Shown piece by piece: positions 24,163-35,428 of a stretch of DNA of 47,184 bases. The stretch is taken from contig NZ_JACNMM010000021.1 of assembly GCF_020529025.1 (NCBI RefSeq), positions 1-47,184 on the forward strand, given 5' to 3'. Every line of letters starts with the position of its first letter. The stretch's first letter is position 1. The position numbers were made by a program, and so were the translations under genes. Below the pieces are notes generated by a model that ran no database searches, was not told where the DNA came from, and saw only the letters and a program-made list of their open reading frames with translations. The DNA is from Oceaniglobus trochenteri (lineage in GTDB: Bacteria > Pseudomonadota > Alphaproteobacteria > Rhodobacterales > Rhodobacteraceae).

Positions 24163-25014
24163 ATGCCCCACCTGCGATTCCTTCATCCCAGCATATTCTA
24201 CCTGACCGGCCTGGCCTTGGCCGGGGGGGCCTCTGGCATGTTCTACCTCGATACCCAGGCGACGGCGGCGCGGGTGCTGGCCCTGCGCCAGGGCCCGCCC
24301 GCCGCTGTCGAGGTTGAGCGGTTCGATTCGGTCCTGCACAGCGGGCCGACGGGTGAGGTGATGATCATCGCGCAGGTCGACGCGGCCCTGCCGTTGCAGG
24401 CGATCCTGCCCCATGGCCTGGGGCAACAGCGGGTGCTGGCCTATCCGTTCCTTGCCGCCGGGGCGGAGGAGACCGAGAGGCCGCAGGTCGTCGGGTATTT
24501 CTATACCGTCGCGCCCATGACCGAGATCGAGGTTCTGGACATGGCGCGGCTGATGCCCACCTACGAAAAGGTGGGCGATTATGGCCCCGTCGCCGCCATC
24601 AACGGGGAACTTGACGCAATCGCGGCGCTGGATGGGGCGCTTTCCGATATCCTGCGCGCCCGGGGGAGGGAGGTTGCCGATTCGCTGGTGGGAATCGCGG
24701 CCTATCCCGAGGGGCGCGCCGCCGCACTGTCAGAGCCCAAGCGCAGCCTGCCTGGCTATGTCCTGGCCCTTGCTGCAATGATCGCGCTGATTTTTGGCGG
24801 GGCCTTGTCGCGGCTGCGGCCCGGCTGGGAGGAGAACCGGCGCCTGGATCACATCGCCCGGCGGGGCCGCCGCCGCCCCGGCGCGGTGCCCGAGCCCGTC
24901 ACCGACAAGGGGCGCAAGCGTCTTGCCCCACTTGCCCCGCAGCCAACGCGCCCGGCAACGCCGCGCGATCGTCTGTTGCGAGACCTGTTCGGGCGCCGCG
25001 AAAAGAGCCACTGA
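24163..25014 (+). CDS. Conserved-looking membrane protein of unknown function
   Basis: 283 residues; I do not recognise the family. A first membrane helix lies at about 9-28 (IFYLTGLALAGGASGMFYL). A periplasmic domain of about 175 residues follows, with segments GEVMIIAQVDAALPLQAIL and VVGYFYTVAPMTEIEVLDMARLMP. A second helix covers about 205-223. The cytoplasmic tail of about 60 residues is rich in Arg and Pro. The architecture suggests an envelope protein with a small extracytoplasmic domain. Codon use is like its neighbours, so it is a real gene. It converges on mipZ with only two bases between the stops. Confidence 0.6.
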   Translation: MPHLRFLHPSIFYLTGLALAGGASGMFYLDTQATAARVLALRQGPPAAVEVERFDSVLHSGPTGEVMIIAQVDAALPLQAILPHGLGQQRVLAYPFLAAGAEETERPQVVGYFYTVAPMTEIEVLDMARLMPTYEKVGDYGPVAAINGELDAIAALDGALSDILRARGREVADSLVGIAAYPEGRAAALSEPKRSLPGYVLALAAMIALIFGGALSRLRPGWEENRRLDHIARRGRRRPGAVPEPVTDKGRKRLAPLAPQPTRPATPRDRLLRDLFGRREKSH

Positions 25015-25016
25015 AG

Positions 25017-25826
25017 TCAGAAATTCGCGGTGACGCCGGGCAGGCGAAGCTCGGTGATGAGGTCGCGGAGCTCCTGGCGGGCGGCGATGTTGGACATGTT
25101 CAGGTTGCCCACGCCGATATCCTTGAGATCGAGCAGGGTCAGCCCGCGGGGGAACAGCTCTCGGAAGATCACACGTTCGGAAAAACCGGGCGCAACGCGA
25201 AAGCCGATGCGCTTGGCCAGGTGGCCCAGGGCCTCGCCCATCTTCTTCTTGTTGTGCATCTGCTGGGCGCCAAGGCGGTTGCGCACCACGATCCAGTCGA
25301 TCGGCTTCAACCCGGCCTGGGCGCGCAGCTGGCGGGCATTCCAGACCATTTCGGAATAGACCGAAGGCCCGAGGATGCGGTTGGTTTCCGAATCCACCCG
25401 CGCCAGCAGGTCGAAATCGACGAAACTGTCGTTCAGGGGGGAAATCAGCGTATCGGCCAGCGAATGGGCCACCTGGCTCAGCCGGGTGTGGCTGCCGGGG
25501 CAATCGATGAGGATGAAATCGCTGGTTTCCTCCATGCCCGCAACGGCGGCCGAAAGGCGGCGGTCATAGACATTCTCGCCGGGCTCCAGCGCGTCGGGCG
25601 AGATGTTGGGCAGGTCGCGGTATTCGGGGACCGGCAGGTCCAGCCCCTTCTTGGCAAGGTAGTGGCGGCGATTTTCCACGTAGCGGCCAAAGCTTTTCTG
25701 GCGCAGGTCCAGGTCAAGCGCGCCGACCCGATGGCCCATCCGCACCAGAGCCGTCGCAACATGCATCGAGGTCGTGGATTTCCCCGACCCGCCCTTTTCA
25801 TTTCCCACGACGATAATATGCGCCAC
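25017..25826 (-). CDS. mipZ: Division-plane positioning ATPase MipZ
   Basis: ParA/MinD-superfamily ATPase, 269 residues. The deviant Walker A is VGNEKGGSGKST (residues 7-18), with the signature second Lys. Switch I-type LDLDLRQKSFGRYVENRR, Walker B ILIDCPG and NDSFVDFDLLARVD follow. The C-terminal RVIFRELFPRGLTLLDL is highly characteristic of MipZ. In Caulobacter, MipZ forms a bipolar gradient through ParB and blocks FtsZ away from midcell. Its presence agrees with an alphaproteobacterium that lacks MinCD. The start at 25826 gives a standard MinD-like N-terminus (MAHIIVVGNEKGG). Confidence 0.95.
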   Translation of the reverse strand: MAHIIVVGNEKGGSGKSTTSMHVATALVRMGHRVGALDLDLRQKSFGRYVENRRHYLAKKGLDLPVPEYRDLPNISPDALEPGENVYDRRLSAAVAGMEETSDFILIDCPGSHTRLSQVAHSLADTLISPLNDSFVDFDLLARVDSETNRILGPSVYSEMVWNARQLRAQAGLKPIDWIVVRNRLGAQQMHNKKKMGEALGHLAKRIGFRVAPGFSERVIFRELFPRGLTLLDLKDIGVGNLNMSNIAARQELRDLITELRLPGVTANF

Positions 25827-26048
25827 TGTCCGCCCTTGCCCTTCGTTCCACCCGCCTGTTGCGGTTTGGCCGGACTATATGGGCAGGGCCGGGGCAAGAA
25901 AAGCAGGCCGGGGGCCAAAAGCGATTTAAATGCCCGTGGTCGGGGCGGATTAATCGCGGGGTGGCCGACAATGTGCCATGCGCGAAAATACCGCCAGATA
26001 CGCGTTTAGCGCATTTTTAACCGGTGTGGTGGCAAATGGTGGGATGAC

Positions 26049-26124
26049 TGGCAGGGGCTGGGGGACTCGAACCCACGACCCTCGGTTTTGGAGACCGATG
26101 CTCTACCAACTGAGCTAAGCCCCT
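26049..26124 (-). tRNA. tRNA-Trp (anticodon CCA)
   Basis: A 76-base cloverleaf on the minus strand. The acceptor stem AGGGGCT pairs with AGCCCCT, followed by discriminator G and encoded CCA. The D-arm is AGCTCAGTTGGTAGAGC. The anticodon loop CTCCAAA holds anticodon CCA between stems CGGT and ACCG, and the T-arm has GTGGG-TTCGAGT-CCCCC with one mismatch. tRNA-Trp just upstream of secE is a common bacterial arrangement, but here it lies on the opposite strand to secE with one gene between. Confidence 0.96.
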
Positions 26125-26189
26125 GCGTCGCGGCTTTGGGTAAGGCCAATTGCCGGAGAACGCAAGGCATGAATTGACGGGAACAGGCC

Positions 26190-27074
26190 ATGGGGTTTCA
26201 GACGGCGATCACTTCGCGCAGTGCCACGGCCAGGGCGGCATGTGCGCGGTTCAGGGGCCGCCCCTGGCGGCGGATCGACCTGTCGCAGCTGGCGGATGTC
26301 TTGCGGGTGCCCACCATGCTGGCCGGGGAAGAGCAGCAGTTCTATCTCTGGCTGACCCGCGACTGGATGGAAGGCGATGGCGCGGTGGTGGATCTGGGCG
26401 CCTGCGTCGGAGGTTCGACCGCGCGCCTGGCCGAAGGACACCGAATCGCCGGGCGTGGCGGCAGGATCTATGCCTACGACAGGTTCCGCGCCGATGACCG
26501 TTTGAAGGCGCGTCTGCTTTATCCGGGGGGCGTGGCGCCCTTTGAAGGGCAGGATGCCTTTCGCGTGGCCAGGCGTCTTTTGGCGCCCTGGCGGGACCGG
26601 ACGATTCTGATGCGGGGCGAGATTCAGGATGTCGGATGGCGCGGCGGGCCGATCGCGGTTCTGGCAATCGACGCCTTCAAGCAGGTAGCGCTGATCGACC
26701 GGATGGTGGCCGATTTCTTTCCGGCGCTGGTGCCGGGGCGGTCGATTGTCGTGCAGCAGGATTTCCTGCACTGGTCCCAACCTTGGCTTTGCGCCCTGAT
26801 GGACCGCTTTGGTGATGCCTTTCAGCGGCTCTGCCATGTGCCAAACGATACTGTCGCCTACCTGTTGCGCCGGCCGATGACGGCGTCGCGGATCGAGGCG
26901 GCCCGGATTGGCGGGATCGGTGATGATGAGCTTTTCGCGGCCATCGCTCGGACCCGCCGGGTGATGACGGGGTGGAACCTCTCTCATCGGTTCGATGCGA
27001 TGGAGGCGGGGTTGCGCGCCAATCCGGGCGCGCGGGTGGCGTGGAAAATGCGGCGCCCCTCGGGCCCGCCATGA
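26190..27074 (+). CDS. Class I SAM methyltransferase-like protein
   Basis: 294 residues. VVDLGACVGGSTARLAEG (about 67-84) matches motif I of Rossmann-fold methyltransferases of the TylF/macrocin or small-molecule type. GGRIYAYDRF (about 92-101) supplies the acidic residue after strand 2. Further matches are IAVLAIDAFK and a PGRSIVVQQDFLHWSQPW segment like the metal/substrate strand of that group. The substrate is unknown, and a dead or non-methylating homologue cannot be excluded. It sits between tRNA-Trp and secE. The ATG at 26190 has a poor ribosome site (AACAGG), so the first 20-30 residues, rich in Arg and Ala, may not be translated. Confidence 0.6.
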   Translation: MGFQTAITSRSATARAACARFRGRPWRRIDLSQLADVLRVPTMLAGEEQQFYLWLTRDWMEGDGAVVDLGACVGGSTARLAEGHRIAGRGGRIYAYDRFRADDRLKARLLYPGGVAPFEGQDAFRVARRLLAPWRDRTILMRGEIQDVGWRGGPIAVLAIDAFKQVALIDRMVADFFPALVPGRSIVVQQDFLHWSQPWLCALMDRFGDAFQRLCHVPNDTVAYLLRRPMTASRIEAARIGGIGDDELFAAIARTRRVMTGWNLSHRFDAMEAGLRANPGARVAWKMRRPSGPP

Positions 27075-27206
27075 GCGCCCTTCAGCAGAAAAGGGCATGG
27101 CGTGGACGCGGGCATTTGCGCCGCGTTTCCCCGGTGTCGGGCAGTTGGGGCTTGATTACCGGTCGCCGGATGTGCAAATCCCACGCAACACGCAAGGAAC
27201 CCAGCC

Positions 27207-27407
27207 ATGGCCACCAAGACCAATCCGCTTCAGTTCATTCAGCAAGTGCGCGCCGAGGTCGCCAAGGTCGTCTGGCCGACCCGCCGCGAAGTCGTGCTGA
27301 CCACCGTCATGGTCTTCATCATGGCCACCTTGACGGCGATCTTCTTCTTCGTTGTCGACCTGCTGATCCGGACCGGGCTTCAGGGTCTGCTGGGCATGTT
27401 CGGCTGA
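27207..27407 (+). CDS. secE: Preprotein translocase subunit SecE
   Basis: 66 residues, the short single-helix form usual outside enterobacteria. The conserved amphipathic segment FIQQVRAEVAKVVWPTRREV precedes one membrane helix (about 30-52). It clamps SecY in the translocon. The start follows CAAGGAACCCAGCC, a usable ribosome site. nusG follows after 168 bases, as in most bacteria. Confidence 0.96.
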   Translation: MATKTNPLQFIQQVRAEVAKVVWPTRREVVLTTVMVFIMATLTAIFFFVVDLLIRTGLQGLLGMFG

Positions 27408-27414
27408 AATCGCC

Positions 27415-27443
27415 TTGAACCCCTGTGCTTTGGGGGGTATGCG
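27415..27443 (+). promoter_or_regulatory. Candidate promoter upstream of nusG
   Basis: TTGAAC at 27415-27420 and TATGCG at 27438-27443 are separated by 17 bases and lie about 130 bases upstream of nusG. The spacer can also fold, since CCCC and GGGG flank TGTGCTTT, so this could instead be a small hairpin after secE. The T-run 27494-27499 (ATTTTTG) downstream is too far away to make it a terminator. Confidence 0.3.
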
Positions 27444-27575
27444 ATGCTTCAATCCCGACAATTGGCGTGCCTAGATTCGCAAGGCGCGCCGATTTTTGTT
27501 GAGTAGGGGCGGGTAACCGCCTGAAACCTAGAACAGATCCGGGGCAACCCGGCGGCACGGAAAGGCGATGGCCCC

Positions 27576-28109
27576 ATGGCGAAACGTTGGTATTCGGTGA
27601 GCGTGCTCTCGAATTTCGAAAAGAAGATCGCCGAGCAGATTCGCACCGAGGTGATCGAGAAAGGCCTTGAGGACGAGATCGAAGAGGTTCTTGTACCCAC
27701 CGAGGAAGTGATCGAGGTTCGGCGCGGCAAGAAGGTTCCGACCGAGCGTCGCTTCATGCCCGGATATGTTCTGGTGCGGATGGAAATGTCGGACCAGGGC
27801 TATCACCTGATCAACTCGATCAACCGCGTGACCGGGTTCCTGGGGCCGCAGGGCCGTCCAATGCCGATGCGCGATGCCGAGGTGAACCAGATCCTCAACC
27901 GCGTCGAAGAAAACGTGAACGCGCCGCGCACACTGATCTCGTTCGAGATCGGCGAGAAGGTTTCCGTCACCGATGGCCCCTTCGAAGGCTTCGAGGGCAT
28001 GGTGGACAGCGTCGACGACGAACACCAGCGCCTCAAGGTGACGGTATCGATCTTCGGCCGGGCAACGCCGGTCGAACTGGAATTCACCCAGGTCTCGAAA
28101 GGGGCCTGA
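27576..28109 (+). CDS. nusG: Transcription termination/antitermination factor NusG
   Basis: 177 residues, standard length. The N-terminal NGN domain begins KRWYSVSVLSNFEKKIA, has the RRFMPGYVLVRMEM strand that packs on RNA polymerase, and VTGFLGPQGRPMPM. The C-terminal KOW domain starts at FEIGEKVSVTDGPFEGFEGMV. It binds the clamp of RNA polymerase and couples it to Rho or ribosomal S10. The gene is followed after 124 bases by rplK. Confidence 0.97.
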   Translation: MAKRWYSVSVLSNFEKKIAEQIRTEVIEKGLEDEIEEVLVPTEEVIEVRRGKKVPTERRFMPGYVLVRMEMSDQGYHLINSINRVTGFLGPQGRPMPMRDAEVNQILNRVEENVNAPRTLISFEIGEKVSVTDGPFEGFEGMVDSVDDEHQRLKVTVSIFGRATPVELEFTQVSKGA

Positions 28110-28194
28110 GTCAAGCGTGGGAGGCACGGGGGCCGCGGCCCCTGACCGAACCACGACAACCCAGGGCCAAGGGGCGCGCCCCGCGGCCGTTGTT

Positions 28195-28214
28195 GGGTGG
28201 ATCACGATCCACCC
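28195..28214 (+). promoter_or_regulatory. Leader hairpin immediately upstream of rplK
   Basis: GGGTGGAT-CACG-ATCCACCC is a perfect eight-base-pair stem with a four-base loop, ending six bases before the AAAGGAGAGG ribosome site of rplK. In E. coli, ribosomal protein L1 represses rplK-rplA by binding an rRNA mimic in this position. Whether this hairpin is such a site is inference. A GC palindrome (GGGGCCGCGGCCCC, about 28130-28143) lies further upstream. Confidence 0.35.
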
Positions 28215-28233
28215 GTGACAAAGGAGAGGCCAG

Positions 28234-28683
28234 ATGGCCAAGAAGAAAGTCGGCAGCCTGAAGCTGCAGATCAAGGCGGGGCAAGCCAACCCCTCCCCGC
28301 CCGTGGGCCCCGCACTGGGTCAGCGCGGCATCAACATCATGGAATTCTGCAAGGCGTTCAACGCCAAGACGCAGGAGATGGAGCCGGGCGCACCTTGCCC
28401 GACGATCATCACTTACTATCAGGACAAGTCGTTCACGATGGAGATCAAGACTCCGCCGGCGTCCTACTACCTGAAGAAAGCCGCAGGCCTGAAGCCCGTC
28501 GGCAAGCGCAACCGCCCGCAGGGTTCGCCCAAGCCGGGCCGCGAGATGGTGGCATCCGTCACCGTCAAGCAGGTGCGCGAGATCGCCGAAGCGAAGATGA
28601 AGGATCTGAGCGCCACGGACGTGGAAGCGGCCATGAAGATCATCGTTGGCTCGGCCAACTCCATGGGCATCGAGGTGAAGTAA
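28234..28683 (+). CDS. rplK: 50S ribosomal protein L11
   Basis: 149 residues. The N-terminal domain has [35 protein letters not shown], the proline-rich region that contacts 23S rRNA and is the thiostrepton site. The C-terminal RNA-binding domain has [17 protein letters not shown]. It is slightly longer than E. coli L11 because of a [13 protein letters not shown] insertion. The start follows a strong AAAGGAGAGG. rplA begins one base after the stop. Confidence 0.97.
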   Translation: MAKKKVGSLKLQIKAGQANPSPPVGPALGQRGINIMEFCKAFNAKTQEMEPGAPCPTIITYYQDKSFTMEIKTPPASYYLKKAAGLKPVGKRNRPQGSPKPGREMVASVTVKQVREIAEAKMKDLSATDVEAAMKIIVGSANSMGIEVK

Positions 28684-28684
28684 G

Positions 28685-29383
28685 ATGGCAAAACTCGGAA
28701 AACGCACCCGCGCCGCCCGCGAAGCCGTCGCCGGCAAGTCGAACCTGACTGTCGAAGATGCGGTGAAGCTGATCAAGGCCAACGCTACGGCCAAGTTCGA
28801 TGAAACCATCGAGATTTCGCTGAACCTGGGCGTCGATCCGCGCCACGCCGACCAGATGGTCCGCGGCACGGTGAACCTGCCCAACGGCACCGGCAAATCG
28901 GTTCGCGTAGCCGTCTTCGCTCGTGGCCCCAAGGCCGAAGAGGCCGAAAAGGCCGGGGCCGACGTGGTTGGCGCCGAAGACCTGATGGAGCAGATCCAGG
29001 GCGGCAACATCAACTTTGACCGTTGCATCGCGACCCCCGACATGATGCCGATCGTCGGCCGTCTGGGCAAGATCCTGGGCCCGCGCAACCTGATGCCGAA
29101 CCCCAAGATCGGCACCGTGACCATGGACGTCAAAGAGGCTGTCGAGGCGGCCAAGGGCGGCCAGGTTCAGTTCAAGGCCGAAAAGGCCGGTGTGGTTCAC
29201 GCCGGTGTCGGCAAGGCCTCGTTCGACGAAGCCAAGCTGGTCGAGAACGTCCGCGCCTTCGTGGATGCGGTCAGCAAGGCCAAGCCGACCGGCGCCAAGG
29301 GCACCTACATGAAAGCGGTCAACCTGACCTCTTCCATGGGCCCGGGCGTGACCGTCGACGTGGCCAACGCCACCGGCAACTGA
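28685..29383 (+). CDS. rplA: 50S ribosomal protein L1
   Basis: 232 residues, normal length. [34 protein letters not shown] is the L1 signature, and [21 protein letters not shown] is the second conserved block. It forms the L1 stalk on the 50S subunit and in many bacteria also represses its own rplKA transcript. The ATG is one base after the rplK stop, so the two genes are translated as a pair. A strong terminator follows at 29407. Confidence 0.97.
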   Translation: MAKLGKRTRAAREAVAGKSNLTVEDAVKLIKANATAKFDETIEISLNLGVDPRHADQMVRGTVNLPNGTGKSVRVAVFARGPKAEEAEKAGADVVGAEDLMEQIQGGNINFDRCIATPDMMPIVGRLGKILGPRNLMPNPKIGTVTMDVKEAVEAAKGGQVQFKAEKAGVVHAGVGKASFDEAKLVENVRAFVDAVSKAKPTGAKGTYMKAVNLTSSMGPGVTVDVANATGN

Positions 29384-29406
29384 GCGCGACAAGCGATATC
29401 ATGAGG

Positions 29407-29434
29407 GGCCCGGCGGGAAACCGCCGGGCCTTTT
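29407..29434 (+). terminator. Rho-independent terminator after rplA
   Basis: GGCCCGGCGG-GAAA-CCGCCGGGCC forms a perfect ten-base-pair stem with a GNRA loop, followed by TTTT. It lies 24 bases after the rplA stop and separates rplKA from the rplJL-rpoBC unit. Confidence 0.88.
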
Positions 29435-29498
29435 GCGTTCAAAGGGGCGTGATTTTCGATCTGTCAAGACGATTTCGAAGAAACAGCGCCGATCGGGG

Positions 29499-29527
29499 TT
29501 GGCATCCGGTTGCCGACGTATTATGAC
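29499..29527 (+). promoter_or_regulatory. Candidate promoter of rplJL-rpoBC
   Basis: TTGGCA (29499-29504) and TATGAC (29522-29527) with a 17-base spacer form a fair sigma-70-like promoter. It lies just downstream of the rplA terminator and about 250 bases before rplJ. Its position fits the separate rplJ promoter known in E. coli. Confidence 0.4.
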
Positions 29528-29637
29528 CGCCGCTGCGGGGTGTCCGAGATTCGGTCATCCCGTATTTCGTCCGAGACGGTGGGTGGCCGGTGATCCGGTC
29601 TTAATATCCTGCCTTAGACGGGAGACAGCCGAATTTT

Positions 29638-29660
29638 TCCGGGATTTCCCGGAGCTTTTT
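29638..29660 (+). terminator. Attenuator-like hairpin in the rplJ leader
   Basis: TCCGGG-ATTT-CCCGGA is a six-base-pair stem followed by GC and five T (29656-29660). It is in the middle of the leader between the proposed promoter and rplJ, where it could stop a part of the transcripts. It is weaker than the terminators after rplA and rpoC. Confidence 0.45.
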
Positions 29661-29777
29661 GCCTTCGCCCCGTACATCGAGGACTCCGGCATGCGGGACG
29701 TTCCCGTCTGCTGTACTGAGCCGAGGGGGTTTACCCTTCATCCGGCGGGTTCGCCCGTCAGAACTTGGAGTGAAACT

Positions 29778-30296
29778 GTGGATAGAGCCCAGAAAGAGAA
29801 AGTGGTCGAGGAACTCGGCCAGATCTTCGAAAGCTCTGGCGTCGTCGTGGTTGCCCACTACGCCGGTCTGACAGTTGCCGAGATGCAGGACCTGCGCGCG
29901 AAGATGCGTGAAGCAGGCGGGTCCGTGCGTGTTGCCAAGAACAAGCTCGCCAAGATCGCCCTTGAGGGAACGCCGTCCGCTGCGATGGCCGACCTTCTCA
30001 CGGGCATGACCGTTCTTTCCTATTCCGAAGACCCCGTGGCGGCAGCCAAGGTGGCGGACGAATATGCCAAGGGGAATCAGAAGTTTCAGATTCTCGGCGG
30101 CAGCATGGGTGGAACGGCCCTGGATACTGCCGGTGTCAAAGCCGTCGCTGCAATGCCCTCGCGTGAAGAGCTTATCGCTTCGATCGTGGGTTGCATCGGA
30201 GCGCCCGCTTCCAACATCGCCGGTGCCATTGGCGCGCCTGCAAGCAACATCGCGAGCATCCTCTCGACCATCGAGGAGCGCGCGGAAGCTGCGTGA
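29778..30296 (+). CDS. rplJ: 50S ribosomal protein L10
   Basis: 172 residues beginning with GTG ([17 protein letters not shown]), preceded by TTGGAG at eight bases. The RNA-binding N-domain has [24 protein letters not shown] and [11 protein letters not shown]. The C-terminal helix that carries L7/L12 dimers ends the protein. Near the C-terminus IGAPASNIA occurs twice in tandem ([10 protein letters not shown], then [11 protein letters not shown]), with different codons in each copy. L10 builds the stalk base and commonly represses its own operon. Confidence 0.96.
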   Translation: MDRAQKEKVVEELGQIFESSGVVVVAHYAGLTVAEMQDLRAKMREAGGSVRVAKNKLAKIALEGTPSAAMADLLTGMTVLSYSEDPVAAAKVADEYAKGNQKFQILGGSMGGTALDTAGVKAVAAMPSREELIASIVGCIGAPASNIAGAIGAPASNIASILSTIEERAEAA

Positions 30297-30392
30297 TGCG
30301 ATGGCGCGTCCATTCGGGCGCGACGCAACTGTCTATCGGCGTGGGGTTGTCAAAACGCACGTTGGAACACATCTGAAAGAACGGAAAGCAAA

Positions 30393-30773
30393 ATGGCTGA
30401 TCTGAAAAAACTGGCTGAAGAGATCGTGGGTCTGACCCTTCTCGAAGCACAAGAACTGAAAACCATCCTCAAGGACGAGTATGGCATCGAGCCCGCCGCC
30501 GGCGGCGCAGTGATGATGGCTGGCCCGGCCGGCGACGCCGGTGGCGCCGCTGCGGAAGAGCAGACCGAGTTCGACGTGATCCTGAAATCTGCCGGCGCGC
30601 AGAAGATCAACGTCATCAAGGAAGTTCGCGGCATCACCGGTCTTGGCCTGAAAGAAGCCAAGGACCTGGTCGAAGCTGGCGGCAAGGCCGTGAAAGAGCA
30701 GGTTTCGAAAGCCGAAGCCGAAGACATCAAGGCCAAGCTGGAAGCAGCCGGCGCCGAAGTCGAGCTCAAGTGA
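30393..30773 (+). CDS. rplL: 50S ribosomal protein L7/L12
   Basis: 126 residues. The N-terminal dimerisation helix pair ([31 protein letters not shown]) is followed by an Ala/Gly hinge (about 35-57). The C-terminal domain has [35 protein letters not shown], the surface that recruits translational GTPases. It lies 96 bases after rplJ; a GGAAAGCAAA ribosome site precedes the ATG. Confidence 0.97.
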   Translation: MADLKKLAEEIVGLTLLEAQELKTILKDEYGIEPAAGGAVMMAGPAGDAGGAAAEEQTEFDVILKSAGAQKINVIKEVRGITGLGLKEAKDLVEAGGKAVKEQVSKAEAEDIKAKLEAAGAEVELK

Positions 30774-30852
30774 TCTTTGGCGGGCCATGTGTCCGCCAAT
30801 GCAGAAACGAAGTGGCTGGTTCCGGTATTCCGGGGCCAGCCGCCCGCGTCTC

Positions 30853-30880
30853 GGGAAGGGCTGATGCGTCAGCCTTTCCC
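30853..30880 (+). promoter_or_regulatory. Strong hairpin between rplL and rpoB
   Basis: GGGAAGGGCTGA-TGCG-TCAGCCTTTCCC gives a twelve-base-pair stem with a single G-U, in the 237-base gap before rpoB. No T-run follows, so it is not a plain terminator. Two smaller stems precede it (TGGCGG/CCGCCA and GGCTGG/CCAGCC). In E. coli this gap contains an attenuator and an RNase III processing site that set the ratio of ribosomal protein to polymerase subunits. The position suggests the same job. Confidence 0.55.
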
Positions 30881-31010
30881 AAGCCGCGGTTCAGGATCGG
30901 GAGGTCGCCTGTGGGAAGGTGGCCAGGTATGGATCTGAACCCGCTGTTTCGTGAGGGCCATCCGCCGCCGCCCAACGGTGGATTGCCCGCGAAAAGAAAG
31001 GTGACGCCAC

Positions 31011-35149
<4,139 letters not shown>

Positions 35150-35153
<4 letters not shown>

Positions 35154-35428
35154 TCGGGCGGATGTCGACGATGGGTTTGATTGCGAGCGGCCTGATGGTC
35201 GGCTGTACCCAGACCAGAATCGTCGAAGAACGCGCGCTTCTGGGCGGTGGAATCGTGGCCAAAGCCCGATGCAAAGGCGCATTCACCTGTCCGACCGACG
35301 CTCGCGATGCGATCGTCGCCCAGTGTGCAAGCCGTGACTTCGAACTGACAGATTTCACACGGCTCTATTCCGATGACAGTTACACCTTCCTCTTCGTTTG
35401 CGAAGAGTCCGAAAAGGAAACGAAATGA
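35150..35428 (+). CDS. Small putative lipoprotein encoded between rpoB and rpoC
   Basis: 92 residues; I do not recognise the family. The N-terminus [19 protein letters not shown] has a short hydrophobic core and a lipobox-like LMVGC with Cys19, then [15 protein letters not shown]. The mature part has four further Cys, [20 protein letters not shown] and FLFVCEES, which could form disulphides in the periplasm. The gene starts with GTG overlapping the rpoB stop by four bases and ends overlapping the rpoC ATG by four bases (ATGA). It must be translated at a rate linked to both polymerase subunits. GTG 35150 is preferred over ATG 35162 because it keeps the only basic residue of the n-region. Base composition is lower in GC than rpoB and rpoC. 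A real gene is likely, given the tight overlaps and natural protein composition. Confidence 0.65.

Larger units (their letters stand above)
29384..29777 (+). other. Gene-free leader region between rplA and rplJ
   Basis: This stretch of 394 bases holds, in order, the rplA terminator, a candidate promoter, a leader of about 240 bases with several small hairpins, and an attenuator-like hairpin. The GTG start of rplJ follows. No protein-coding gene is convincing, although one frame stays open through part of it. In many bacteria this position carries the L10(L12)4 binding site that represses rplJL. I cannot confirm the structure by eye. Confidence 0.5.

Noticed and set aside
29433-29777. Upstream extension of rplJ (about 115 codons)
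   Set aside because: L10 begins at the GTG 29778, as shown by the conserved N-terminus and TTGGAG site. The extension covers a terminator, a promoter candidate and leader hairpins.
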